DNA of 64,000 bases, taken from assembly GCF_002368095.1 (NCBI RefSeq), contig NZ_AP018227.1, forward strand, positions 3,443,563 through 3,507,562. Direction: 5' to 3'. The translations under genes and the position numbers were made by a program. Numbering within the stretch: position 1 is the stretch's first letter; each line of letters opens with the position of its first letter. The notes beneath the pieces are model-generated. The model had not been told where the DNA came from. It saw only the letters and a list, made by a program, of their open reading frames with translations, and searched no databases. Shown here piece after piece: positions 54,653-63,920 of this stretch. This DNA comes from Calothrix parasitica NIES-267 (GTDB taxonomy: Bacteria; Cyanobacteriota; Cyanobacteriia; Cyanobacteriales; Nostocaceae).

Positions 54653-55228
54653 ATGTCATTAGTCATACAAACTTTAGAAAAAATAGAAAAATGGTTGAAA
54701 TTAAATCAACCTTCTGTAGCTTCATTTCCTTACCCAGGTTTAACAAACAAACAAATTGAAGAGCTAACTAAAAACTTATCTTTCAAGCTACCGAAAGAGG
54801 TACAAGAATTATATCAATGGCATAATGGAACTCGACATGGACATGGTTTTTTCCCTTTTCATGTGTTTTACTCTTTAGAAGAATGTTTGGGTTTTAATAG
54901 CAATATAATAGACTATTGGGACGATGCACAATCGATGAGTCTACATACTCTTATTCTATTTAGTATTGATAAATCATTCTTTTTTACAGTTAGTAGTTGT
55001 GAAGAACAAGAATTATCTCCTATTTGGGTAATGCATATGGGAGATGAACCTGTAGTGTGCTTTGAAAGCTTGACTAATCTATTATTAATGATTTCAGATT
55101 GCTATGAAACAGGTGCTTATTACGTTGACAATAAAGGTTATTTAGAGGAAGACACCGCAAAATCAAACTTGATTTTTAGTAGATACAATCCAGATATTAA
55201 AAATCGACCGGATTTAGGAATTTATTAA
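54653..55228 (+). CDS. SMI1/KNR4 (SUKH) family protein
   Basis: Protein of 191 residues with the SUKH fold pattern: FPYPGLTNKQIEELTKNLSF, then KLPKEVQELYQWHNGTRHGH near the start, then the strands FFPFHVFYSLEECLGFN and LHTLILFSIDKS. In bacteria SUKH proteins are often immunity proteins against polymorphic toxins, although solitary members also exist. No toxin gene is adjacent; sodB diverges on the left and the tRNA nucleotidyltransferase converges on the right. Its role is therefore open. Confidence 0.8.
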   Translation: MSLVIQTLEKIEKWLKLNQPSVASFPYPGLTNKQIEELTKNLSFKLPKEVQELYQWHNGTRHGHGFFPFHVFYSLEECLGFNSNIIDYWDDAQSMSLHTLILFSIDKSFFFTVSSCEEQELSPIWVMHMGDEPVVCFESLTNLLLMISDCYETGAYYVDNKGYLEEDTAKSNLIFSRYNPDIKNRPDLGIY

Positions 55229-55302
55229 TAAAAACTCTGCATTCCTGTATGTAAAAAAATGGAGTTGTTAAATAAAAAATCAGGTTGTGATTTCGCATTG
55301 TT

Positions 55303-55330
55303 GGAGACGTAGCACTGCTACGTCTCTACA
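55303..55330. repeat. Family F palindrome (GAGACGTAGCACTGCTACGTCTC)
   Basis: Same hairpin as at 13598, preceded by a TTTCGCATTGTTG stretch also seen near 9978. It lies in the gap between convergent genes and may terminate both. Confidence 0.7.
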
Positions 55331-55341
55331 CCAGTTTTGTG

Positions 55342-58050
55342 TTAGTTTTTAGGATTAGGATAATTATTATTCAAAAATTCCTCAGCACTACTTTTATCAC
55401 TCACTTCTTTATCCAAAGTAGCTGTCAATAAATCATCTAAAATTAGTTTATATTGCGGGCCAGGTTTATATCCCAATTTCTTCAAGTCATTGCCATTTAA
55501 TGGCGCTTCTATATTTGATAATACTGTCAAATAATACCAAATTTTTCGTCTCAGACTTCGCGGACTTTGCAATGCTACAAAAATCAACATTGGTAAATCG
55601 TACTTCCGCAACAATTTAACAACTTCAGAACGTTTTACACATTTATCTAAATTTTCTACAACAGTATTTCTAGCTTCAGCTAAATTTTCTAATCTTTTAA
55701 TACTGTCATCTGGAAATTGCAGATTTTTCGCTACTTTTCCCCGATATTCTGGAGCTAAATGAGCAATTATTACTTCCAAACGCATCTGCCAATGGGTAAA
55801 TATTTTCTCTTCAGAATCAAATTTTTGCAAACAACGCTCCATTAAATGCGATTGTTTGATTAACTCTTCATCTAATTTCAAAGTCGGATGAATACAGACT
55901 AAAGCATCTAATTTACCCAACATTCTTAAAGCATTTTTCCAATAAGATGTTTGTAAAATGTATTTTAGTTCTGATTTCAAACGAGTTTGTAAAGCTGGTG
56001 TTTTAGAATTCTCTTGCGCTGTACGAATATAAACACCGCTTTCAATTGCGTAGCGAATATATTCTTCTGTTTGCTTTTCTAAGTGAAAACCCAGCCGAAC
56101 CGCAAAACGTACCGCTCGATAAATCCTTGTTGGGTCTTCAATAAAGCTATTCGCATGTAAAACCCGAACCTGTTTCGCTTGTAAATCTAATAACCCACCA
56201 AAGAAATCCAACAATTTACCCGGATTCGGAGGAGTTAACCGCAAAGCCAAAGCATTAATACTAAAATCCCGTCGATATAAATCCTGACGAATCGAACTTG
56301 CTTCAACTACCGGATTCGCTGCTGGATAAGGATAAAACTCGGTTCTTGCTGTCGCGATATCTATACAGAGTGAATCCAATTTTGCATCATTGTGCCATAA
56401 CAGAGCAGCAGTTTGAAAATCACCATGGACATCTAAACGCCCACCGGGATATATTTTCTGTATTGCTGAAGCTAATTCTACACCAGCACCGACATCGGCA
56501 GAGTTATGAAATCCATCAACTACCATATCAATATCGGGAATTAACAAAGGTTCGTCGGGATTGGCTAATAACAAATCTCGTACAGCACCACCTACTATAT
56601 ATAAATGCCAACCTCTTTGTTCTGCTTCCGAAGATACTTTTGCTAGAAACTCCCACAACACTGGTTCTAATCGGTTGCGTAAATCATCCAAAGTCGGAGT
56701 TTCTGAATTTTCCTCTTTATCTTCTTGTTTATTTTTCTTCTCTTCCTTCCCTTGGTGTAACTCTCTTAAAACATCGGTACGAGTAACAATCCCAATTAAC
56801 TTACCGTTTTCTAATACTGGTAAACGTCCGATATCATAAGTAACCATCAAAGATTCAATTTTCGGTAAAGTAGTATCCGGTGAAATGGTCTTGAGATTCT
56901 TTGACATATAGCCTTTTACCGGAGAATGAGCAAAACCGTGATGCAAAGCAATATCTAAATCTCGTCGCGAAATGACACCAGATAAATTCCCCGAAGTCTC
57001 AACCACCGATAAACCAGAATGTCCGTAACGTAACAAAATCCGATGCGCTTCATCAATAGTTGTGTCTGGTGGAATAGTCCTTACCGGTGAAGACATTAAA
57101 TCTCTTGCTGTCGGGGGATAGGGAATTGATTTTTTTAATTCCTCAACAACTTGATTTAATATTCTCTGGGAATTTACATCTTTCAAACTTGCTGAAGCAG
57201 CTTTACTATGACCACCACCACCAAAAGGTTCTAAAATCTCGTTTAAATTAGTTTCAGGAATTTGAGAACGACCAATTATTGATAAACGATTTCCGCTTTT
57301 TTTCTGATATTCATGAGCTAATATCAAAGCGTCAATTTCCATCAAATCAATCAACTCCGACGCTAAACCTGACAACCCACCGACAAATTCTTCTGTCTTA
57401 ATAACTACCCAAGCAACCCTATAACCGCGTATTTTTTCCGTTTCGATATCTTCTAAAGCAATTTTGAGTAAACGCTGTAGCTGTCGAGATAAGCCAGGTT
57501 CAGCATATTCAGCTATCACAGACAAACTAGCTCCCTGCTGCATCAACCAAGCCAAAGCCAAAGCATCATCCGGTGTTGTTTGGTCGTAAGTCAGAGAACC
57601 AGTATCAACATGAATACCCAAAGCCATTACAGTAGCTTCGGTAGGGGTTAAAGAAATATTCTGTTTTTGTAATTCTTGGACAACCAAAGTAGTAGCAGCA
57701 CCAACTGGATAAATATGAGATTCTGTAGCGGGAATATCCAGAGTTTGTTCGAGATGATGGTCGTAAACAATAATCCTCTCAATGTGCGGTAAATCAAACC
57801 ATTCAGCAGCTTTTCCAACACGTTCCCGCTGCTGAGTATCAACTACAGCCAAACAGCGAATATCTTCAGTAATTACCGCACGTCGTTCTATTAGCGGATA
57901 TTCATCCTTATGTAGAGCTAAAAAATCCTTAACAGTCGGATGACAGCCACCGGGTAAAACGATTTTGCTACCTTCAAGTAACCGCGTCAACCCCACCGCA
58001 GCACCTAAAGTATCAAAATCTGCTGTTGTGTGGCATAGAATTAAATTCAT
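55342..58050 (-). CDS. DHH-CBS-tRNA nucleotidyltransferase fusion protein
   Basis: Protein of 902 residues with three parts. Residues 1-300 are a DHH/DHHA1 phosphoesterase (CHTTADFDTLGAA, D97-H98-H99 in VYDHHLEQ, then GGGGHSKAASASL). Two CBS domains follow (about 318-440). The rest is a class II tRNA nucleotidyltransferase/poly(A) polymerase: YIVGGAVRDLLL, DIDMVVDGFHN with the metal-binding acidic pair, RRDFSINALALRL and DPTRIYRAVRFAVRLGF. This layout is seen in bacteria that split CCA addition between CC-adding and A-adding enzymes; I believe the larger type is the A-adding one, but this is not certain from sequence. The linker between is lysine/glutamate-rich. Confidence 0.9.
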   Translation of the reverse strand: MNLILCHTTADFDTLGAAVGLTRLLEGSKIVLPGGCHPTVKDFLALHKDEYPLIERRAVITEDIRCLAVVDTQQRERVGKAAEWFDLPHIERIIVYDHHLEQTLDIPATESHIYPVGAATTLVVQELQKQNISLTPTEATVMALGIHVDTGSLTYDQTTPDDALALAWLMQQGASLSVIAEYAEPGLSRQLQRLLKIALEDIETEKIRGYRVAWVVIKTEEFVGGLSGLASELIDLMEIDALILAHEYQKKSGNRLSIIGRSQIPETNLNEILEPFGGGGHSKAASASLKDVNSQRILNQVVEELKKSIPYPPTARDLMSSPVRTIPPDTTIDEAHRILLRYGHSGLSVVETSGNLSGVISRRDLDIALHHGFAHSPVKGYMSKNLKTISPDTTLPKIESLMVTYDIGRLPVLENGKLIGIVTRTDVLRELHQGKEEKKNKQEDKEENSETPTLDDLRNRLEPVLWEFLAKVSSEAEQRGWHLYIVGGAVRDLLLANPDEPLLIPDIDMVVDGFHNSADVGAGVELASAIQKIYPGGRLDVHGDFQTAALLWHNDAKLDSLCIDIATARTEFYPYPAANPVVEASSIRQDLYRRDFSINALALRLTPPNPGKLLDFFGGLLDLQAKQVRVLHANSFIEDPTRIYRAVRFAVRLGFHLEKQTEEYIRYAIESGVYIRTAQENSKTPALQTRLKSELKYILQTSYWKNALRMLGKLDALVCIHPTLKLDEELIKQSHLMERCLQKFDSEEKIFTHWQMRLEVIIAHLAPEYRGKVAKNLQFPDDSIKRLENLAEARNTVVENLDKCVKRSEVVKLLRKYDLPMLIFVALQSPRSLRRKIWYYLTVLSNIEAPLNGNDLKKLGYKPGPQYKLILDDLLTATLDKEVSDKSSAEEFLNNNYPNPKN

Positions 58051-58094
58051 CTTGTTGTTTGGGAAGGGTTTTATTTATTTTAGAACTTAATCGA

Positions 58095-58177
58095 TGCCCT
58101 CAGACTATAAGTCTGGGGCTATACAAACAAAGCCCACCTATGTCCTGTCGGACACGCTTTGCTAACGTGGGCTGATA
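58095..58177. repeat. GCCCAC palindrome with GTCCTGTCGGACACGC insert
   Basis: Arms GCCCAC (58132) and GTGGGC (58167) enclose CTATGTCCTGTCGGACACGC, related to the pieces at 14327 and 33538. It lies between divergent genes. Confidence 0.6.
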
Positions 58178-58220
58178 ATATTAAATCATTTGTTTTATAT
58201 GGTGCAAAATATAAAGAATT

Positions 58221-58754
58221 ATGGATAGAAACGAGTTGCGAGAAAGTTTTAGAAGTGGGGAAAGAGATTTTTCTGGAATCGATTTCAGTGGTGTGAGATT
58301 AGCTAGTTTGGATTTGAATGGAATTATATTGGTTGGTGCGAATCTCAGTAGATGTAGGTTGGTTGATACTATGTTTGATAATGCTAATTTGGAAGGATGT
58401 TGTTTCCAAGCAGCTAACTTAGATGGAGCTAGATTTCAAAACGCTAACCTTCGTCGAGCTAATTTTAACAGCAGCATCCTAGTTAGAACTTATTTTTACC
58501 AATGTAATGCTGATGAAGCTTCTTTCCGAAATACTGATATAAGAATGGCTTCTTTTCAGGAAACAAGTTTAAGAAAAACTTATTGGGCTGACATTGCTGA
58601 TGAACCTGATAGCGATGAAGGGGATAATCAATTCACTGACGTTGATTTTACTGAATCTGAATATATTCCTTATATTGATGATTATGCTGTTAGGGTTATT
58701 TTACCTAATGGAGAAATTTATACGACCCCTAGATTGGAAGGGTGGAATTTGTAA
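58221..58754 (+). CDS. Pentapeptide repeat protein
   Basis: Protein of 177 residues. The first 25 residues MDRNELRESFRSGERDFSG and onward closely resemble the start of the pentapeptide/NuiA protein at 48197 (MDREELKKRYASGERNFSGV), so the two share an N-terminal module. Pentapeptide repeats run to about residue 118 (ANLEGCCFQAANLDGARFQN). The C-terminal 55 residues are acidic (EPDSDEGDNQFTDVDFTESE) and end in a short beta-like stretch, unlike NuiA. No signal peptide is seen. The role is unknown; pentapeptide proteins often bind DNA gyrase or act as structural mimics. Confidence 0.8.
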   Translation: MDRNELRESFRSGERDFSGIDFSGVRLASLDLNGIILVGANLSRCRLVDTMFDNANLEGCCFQAANLDGARFQNANLRRANFNSSILVRTYFYQCNADEASFRNTDIRMASFQETSLRKTYWADIADEPDSDEGDNQFTDVDFTESEYIPYIDDYAVRVILPNGEIYTTPRLEGWNL

Positions 58755-59299
58755 TGCTATATAGATAAAAAACAATAATTCAATTAATAAATAATATGCT
58801 TTTAAATCAATTTACAATCTAAAAAATAATTTTAAATCATCTCATATAATTCACAATCTCAAATGTTGGGTTACGACGCTTTTATATTCTTCGTTATCAA
58901 GATAAATTGTTTATGCGTCTAACCCAACCTACCAACTGAAAACATTGTGACTACGTTCAAATTTGTTCAAAGTGTCACAGCACCCTACTAGAAAAATGTG
59001 CCAGTTAATTCGTAGGTTGGGTTGAGGAACGAAACCCAATATCATAATGTAAATTCAAAAAAATAATTTTAAATCATCTCATATGATTCAAAATCTCGGA
59101 TGTTGGGTTACGACGCTTTTATATTCTTCGTTATCAAGATAAATTGTTTATGCGTCTTCTCATATGATTCAAAATCTCGGATGTTGGGTTACGACGCTTT
59201 TATATTCTTCGTTATCAAGATAAATTGTTTATGCGTCTAACCCAACCTACCAACTACAAATTGTATTCTTAGATTGGAGATATTCACAGGTCTTAATTT
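58755..59299. other. Repeat-rich intergenic region
   Basis: Contains family E palindromes: 58865-58932, a GTAGGTTGGGTTGAGGAACG half near 59011, and an 81-bp tandem duplication at 59077-59238 whose two units each include GTTGGGTTACGACGC. No gene is seen. Confidence 0.75.
59077..59238 (+). repeat. 81-bp tandem duplication of a family E unit
   Basis: Two direct 81-bp units, each starting TCTCATATGATTCAAAATCT and holding GTTGGGTTACGACGC. They are followed by the rest of the palindrome to 59252. A third, diverged version lies at 58865-58932. Confidence 0.85.
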
Positions 59300-59719
59300 A
59301 TGCTGGTTAATTTAGCGGAATCCGACGAACAAATTCTTGAATGCTTTTCTACGATGTCTCAGTTACGTCCCCATCTCAACAAGGATAATTTCGTAGAACA
59401 AGTCCGTCGTCAACAAAAAGATGGCTATGAACTTGCTTTTATAAACGTAGACAATCAAGTTGTAGCTGTAGCAGGTTTTTTTATTTCTGAATCTTTAGCT
59501 CATGGAAAATTTCTGTATGTTTATGATTTAGTTGTAGACAAAAATGTCCGTTCAAAAAGTTATGGAAAGCATATATTTGAGTGGTTGATTGATTATGCTA
59601 AATCAAAAGATTGTCAGGTACTAAGATTAGATTCTGGTGTTCAGCGGTTTGATGCTCATAGATTTTATTTTAGACAACGAATGAAGATTGCCAGCTATCA
59701 TTTTTCGCTGTCATTATAA
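59300..59719 (+). CDS. GNAT family N-acetyltransferase
   Basis: Protein of 139 residues of the GCN5-related acetyltransferase family. The acetyl-CoA binding motif A is visible as YDLVVDKNVRSKSYGKHIFE (Q/R-x-x-G-x-G/A form), preceded by VVAVAGFFISESLAHG and followed by LRLDSGVQRFDAHRFYFRQR. It is soluble and stands alone, with repeat-rich sequence upstream. The substrate cannot be inferred; members modify small molecules or proteins. Confidence 0.87.
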   Translation: MLVNLAESDEQILECFSTMSQLRPHLNKDNFVEQVRRQQKDGYELAFINVDNQVVAVAGFFISESLAHGKFLYVYDLVVDKNVRSKSYGKHIFEWLIDYAKSKDCQVLRLDSGVQRFDAHRFYFRQRMKIASYHFSLSL

Positions 59720-59946
59720 TTTACGTCTAATATCAATATATTTTTCAAATCAACAAACCAGCGTCAAGATGACAAAAATCACTTAAAGCTTTAGCTTGAG
59801 ACTTAGTAATTTCTCGCTTGATGTGTAACGGAAACAAATCTATCAATCATCACAATCAAAAACTTCGATATTAGAGCTTCACTAAATCAGCTATCGTAGA
59901 AAATGTAAAGAAGATGTTAACCTCACACACATTTTGTAATAAAACG

Positions 59947-60249
59947 ATGAAACTACTCATAACAGGCTCTGCTTTACTCTGTGCTATCGCTGTTACAGGA
60001 ATTTCTTCCGCTGTTCAAGCACGAAATAATTCTGTTTCCGGTACCATTGAACGAGTTTGGGAAGATGGATTTCGCTTAAATACTGGCGAACGTTCTGTCA
60101 AAGTAGATTCTTGGGATGTCTATGGAGATAACACAGCACGCAACTTATCTAAAGGCGATCGCATTACTGTGAATGGTGAATTTGATGGAGGAGAGTTTGA
60201 TGCTTTCTCGATTAACAAATCGGATGATGTAAAAGTCCGTCAAGATTAA
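59947..60249 (+). CDS. Secreted small OB-fold-like protein
   Basis: Protein of 100 residues from the ATG at 59947, giving a signal peptide MKLLITGSALLCAIAVTGIS with an AVQA cleavage site, then a small beta-rich domain (NSVSGTIERVWEDGFRLNTG, RITVNGEFDGGEFDAFSIN). An upstream in-frame ATG at 59914 would add 11 residues and is less likely. The mature domain resembles periplasmic OB-fold proteins, which bind small molecules or nucleic acid, but the fit is loose. It should be periplasmic or lumenal. Function unknown. Confidence 0.7.
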   Translation: MKLLITGSALLCAIAVTGISSAVQARNNSVSGTIERVWEDGFRLNTGERSVKVDSWDVYGDNTARNLSKGDRITVNGEFDGGEFDAFSINKSDDVKVRQD

Positions 60250-60867
60250 TAGCAATAAAAATTTAACGGGGAATCCAATTTCCCCGATAGTTTGTAGGTT
60301 GGGTTAGGAGAGAAACCCAGCATTACACTAGTTGAGATTTAAGAAAGTAGATTTGGTTTCAGAAATAAATTTAGAATATTGATTTAAGGTCATTGCTGAT
60401 TAAAAGTATGAATAGCCTCCCAACCCCCAATTATGGGGGAGAAATGCAACTCCAATTCCCCCATAATTGGGGGATTTAGGGGGCTAACTTCGATGAGTAA
60501 AAATAAATTCATACCTCAATATGGCTAACGGCTGCGCGCTTCAGCAACACCGATTTAAGATTGTCTGATAAAACCGAAAGGTAAATATTAGGTTACGACG
60601 CTTTTATACTATTTGTTATCAAAATAGCGCTTTTTATTTGAGTGCAATACAGTTTGATGGACAAATCATACTTTTAATCAGCAACACCGGATAAACAATT
60701 ATTATGTTCAATACATTTAAATTAATCTAAAAGCCAGGAGATTATTTCACTCATCCACCAGATTTTAAATATCTTCCCTTGATTTACTGTAAGAATTATT
60801 CATACATTTTGAATTCAATCCCCTGACTTTTCATAATAATGTAATTATGCAGTTTGAGGATTACATT
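60250..60867. other. Repeat-bearing intergenic region
   Basis: About 600 bp with a GTAGGTTGGGTTAGGAGAG half-repeat (60293), a palindrome ACCCCCAATTATGGGGGAGA and CCCCCATAATTGGGGG at about 60424-60471, and a degenerate GGTTACGACGCTTTTATA repeat near 60591. No gene is seen. Confidence 0.6.
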
Positions 60868-61296
60868 ATGACAAACGAAATTCAGAAACAAGGAAGCTGT
60901 CTTTGTGGTGCGGTAAAAGTTTCAGCTAAAATCGAAAGCAATCACGTAGACGCTTGTCACTGCAATATGTGTCGAAAATGGACTGGTGGTCCTTTATTTG
61001 CTATCGAATGCGGTGAAGAGGTGAATTTTGAAGGTGATGATAATATATCTGTATTCAACTCTTCCGAATGGGCCGAACGCGGCTTCTGTAGCAAGTGCGG
61101 AACCCATCTTTTCTATCGTTTAAAAGAAGCAAATCACTATGCACTTCCTGCTGGTTTGCTCGATGATGAGGAAAGTTTGACGCTGGAAAAACAGATTTTT
61201 ATTGATGAGAAGCCACCTTTTTATCACTTGGCAAATAAAACTAAAAATATGACAGGTGAAGAAGTTATTGCAGAGTATTCGGCTTCATTGGAATAA
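60868..61296 (+). CDS. GFA family protein (Zn-binding, CENP-V/GFA type)
   Basis: Protein of 142 residues with the GFA zinc-binding pattern: GSCLCGAVKVS, then ACHCNMCRKWTGGPLFA and ERGFCSKCGTHLFYR. The family is named after glutathione-dependent formaldehyde-activating enzyme, but most members have no proven activity. The ATG at 60868 is preferred because a GAGGA ribosome site lies seven bases upstream; an in-frame ATG at 60847 is an alternative. A family E palindrome follows the stop codon. Confidence 0.87.
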   Translation: MTNEIQKQGSCLCGAVKVSAKIESNHVDACHCNMCRKWTGGPLFAIECGEEVNFEGDDNISVFNSSEWAERGFCSKCGTHLFYRLKEANHYALPAGLLDDEESLTLEKQIFIDEKPPFYHLANKTKNMTGEEVIAEYSASLE

Positions 61297-61314
61297 GAAT
61301 AGTAAAACCTAGAT

Positions 61315-61383
61315 GTTGGGTTACAGCGCATTAAAACTCTTCATTAATCATAAATTGATTAGTGCGCCTTTAACCCAACCTAC
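61315..61383. repeat. Family E palindrome (GTTGGGTTACAGCGC...AACCCAACCTAC)
   Basis: Arms GTTGGGTTACAGCGC and GTGCGCCTTTAACCCAACCTAC-type end. Lies between the convergent GFA and P450 genes. Confidence 0.75.
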
Positions 61384-61399
61384 AAAGTAAAATCCAAAA

Positions 61400-62785
61400 T
61401 CAAGCTTGACTAGCCGCAGCTACCGCAACTTTTTGCTGACGCATTCCTGTAATTGACATTTTGACTCCGTTTGCTGGTGCAAGGTTAAAAGCACCATGAC
61501 GTTGAAGTTTTTCTGGTTTATTATCTGCTAATTGCAGTTGATATTTTGAAAGTATTGTTGCCAAAACCAGTTTCATTTCAAACATTGCAAAGGCTTCTCC
61601 AAGACAGCGACGTGAACCTCCACCAAAGGAGAAAAGCTCGTATTGAGAATACTGTCTTTCTGAAAAACGTTCTGGTCTAAATTTGTCAGACTGAGGATAT
61701 AAATCTTCGCGACGATGCAAACTGTAAAGATTACCAACCACTACCGTCCCCGGTTCCAACTGATGTCCCAGCAATTCCACAGGTTGTTTCACGACTCTAG
61801 GAAATGTGGTCATAGATACTGGACACATCCTTAAAGTTTCGTTACATACAGCCGTTAAATAAGGAAGTCGAAAAACTTCCATTGGATCTGGATTTTCACC
61901 CAAATTATCGATTTCTGCAAGCAATTTTTCTCGGACGTAGGGTGTATGGTGAACCCAATATAACGACCAAGCCATAGCCGTTGCAGAGGTTTCATGTCCC
62001 GCGAGCAACATAGTTATCAATTCATCTCGCAATTCTTTATCGGTCATTGCTTGTCCGTCTTCGTCTCTAGCTTCCATAAGCATAGAAAGAACATCAACCC
62101 TGTTTGCATCAGAATTATTACGACGTTCGGCAATTTCAGCGTAAATTAAATCATCAAGCTGCTTTCGCAAACGCACAAACTTACCCCAAAGACTCCAAGC
62201 TCCTAAATCTTTTTGTAAAGCGGGAAAAAGCAGAAAACTAGCGGTCAGAGGTGAAGAAACAACGTGCAACATTGAAACCAATTTATGTTTAATTTGTTGA
62301 TAACGCTCTCCCTCAGATAAACCAAAGACAGCCCCTAAAATCACTTCTAAAGAAATATCTAAAGTTGCTTCGTTCGCTGAGAATACTTGATTAGCAGTCA
62401 ATTTAGCAAAGACCTTTTCTGTATGGTCGCGCATTAATTCTGCATAAGAGTGCATCCGCTTTCCGTGAAAAGATGGCATCATTAACTTTCGCTGTCGTTT
62501 GTGGCGATCGCCATCTAAAATCACCAATCCATATTCCCCAATTATCGGCTCAAATGTCTTATTAGTTTCTCCTACCGCGACAAACTCTTTTGAATCGTTA
62601 CTAAAGACTTTTTCTATTCCTTTGGGATGATTAACAAACACCAAAGTATTACCAAAACCAACCACTTCCGCTGTATAAATATCAGGATATATCCGAGCCG
62701 CCTTTTCCATGTATGCTACTGGGTCAGCCACCCACTGCACCTTCTGCAAAAAAGAAGGAGTTTTAAAAGTATTAGGTAATTTCAT
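61400..62785 (-). CDS. Cytochrome P450 (CYP110-like)
   Basis: P450 of about 461 residues. Marks are the I-helix AGHETSATAMAW, the ExxR in CNETLRMCPV and the heme loop FSFGGGSRRCLGEA with axial cysteine C394. The N-terminus MKLPNTFKTPSFLQKVQWVA resembles the cyanobacterial CYP110 group. An in-frame TTG at 62854 would add 23 residues that lack family resemblance, so the ATG at 62785 is chosen. CYP110 enzymes hydroxylate fatty acids or terpenes in cyanobacteria; the substrate here is unknown. Electron partners are not adjacent. Confidence 0.9.
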   Translation of the reverse strand: MKLPNTFKTPSFLQKVQWVADPVAYMEKAARIYPDIYTAEVVGFGNTLVFVNHPKGIEKVFSNDSKEFVAVGETNKTFEPIIGEYGLVILDGDRHKRQRKLMMPSFHGKRMHSYAELMRDHTEKVFAKLTANQVFSANEATLDISLEVILGAVFGLSEGERYQQIKHKLVSMLHVVSSPLTASFLLFPALQKDLGAWSLWGKFVRLRKQLDDLIYAEIAERRNNSDANRVDVLSMLMEARDEDGQAMTDKELRDELITMLLAGHETSATAMAWSLYWVHHTPYVREKLLAEIDNLGENPDPMEVFRLPYLTAVCNETLRMCPVSMTTFPRVVKQPVELLGHQLEPGTVVVGNLYSLHRREDLYPQSDKFRPERFSERQYSQYELFSFGGGSRRCLGEAFAMFEMKLVLATILSKYQLQLADNKPEKLQRHGAFNLAPANGVKMSITGMRQQKVAVAAASQA

Positions 62786-62854
62786 ATAGCAATGCTTTAG
62801 AAATCCATCTGAATAAGTATTGGATTTACGTATAATCACATAGCCAGAAATCAA

Positions 62855-63177
62855 AATCTATATATCTCTAGAGGAATTGACAATTTTGTTTATATCTGTA
62901 TTATAAAAATTAATATTAATTTAAGCTTTTATGTAGCAGTAATATTACGTCTTGAAAACCTTGCATTTGCTAGCTATGACGTTATTTCCTTGTATGTTTA
63001 ACTAAATAGAATTTGAAAAACTGCCTTAGTTAGATTTAATTTGTATCTGTACGAAAACTTTATCTATATTAAATCAGCGATTACAAGAAATTGATAATTC
63101 CTTAAACAAACACGTATTTAGATGAAGAGAATCGTTTTGTTTTTGTAAATGCAGCTGAAACTGCTGGGTATCATGAT
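62855..63177. other. Intergenic region upstream of P450
   Basis: About 320 bp of AT-rich sequence, likely the P450 promoter and leader. Nothing else recognised. Confidence 0.45.
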
Positions 63178-63906
63178 GTTGGGTTCAGTGCATCTCAACT
63201 CTTCATAAATCATAAATTGATTCATGCGCTTAACCCAACACTATAAACATAGATTGAAATAAACAATTAAAAATAAACAACAAACAGGTTCTATATATTT
63301 GGAATAATTCAATCAAAACCGAAATATAAACGTTGGGTTACGACGCATTTTTACGCTTCAATAACAATCAAAAATATTCGTGCGTCTAACCCAACCTACA
63401 AATAAGATATTCTTCTATAAATAAAAACAAGAAAATAACCCACGAAGGTGGTGAGACTAGTTTGGGGTGTCGGTTTCCGTCCCCAAAACTAGCGAACCCG
63501 AAGGGGTTTTGCTTGTGTAGCAAAGGTTTCAACCGCCAGATTTTTAATTAATCTAAAATCCGTCTTGGAAAGTTTGTAGGTTGGGTTTCGTTCCTCAACC
63601 CAACATTATAAACATAGATTGAAATAAATAATTAAAAATAAATAACAACCAGGTTCTATATTTAAAATAATTCAATCAAAACCGAAATATAAACGTTGGG
63701 TTACGACGCATTTTACCTTTCAATAACTATCAAAAATATTCGTGCGTCTAACCCAACCTACAAATAAGATATTCTTCTATAAATAAAAACAAAAAAATAA
63801 CCCACGAAGGTGGTGAGACTAGTTTGGGGTGTCGGTTTCCGTCCCCAAAACTAGCGAACCCGAAGGGGTTTTGCTTGTGTAGCAGCGGTTTCAACCGCCA
63901 GATTTT
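63178..63906. repeat. Duplicated block of family E and D palindromes
   Basis: A unit of about 310 bp at 63231-63544 is repeated directly at 63597-63906 (period 366). Each unit contains a family E palindrome (63332-63399 and 63695-63761) and a family D hairpin (63438-63540 and 63800-63901, with TTTGGGGTGTCGGTTTCCGT and GTCCCCAAAACTAG). A further E palindrome lies at 63178-63241. The block is non-coding. Confidence 0.85.
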
Positions 63907-63920
63907 CTGATTCCTAACTC

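Noticed and set aside
55342-58050. Open frames antisense to the tRNA nucleotidyltransferase fusion, up to 162 codons
   Set aside because: They are shadows of a well-supported long gene with clear domains on the other strand.
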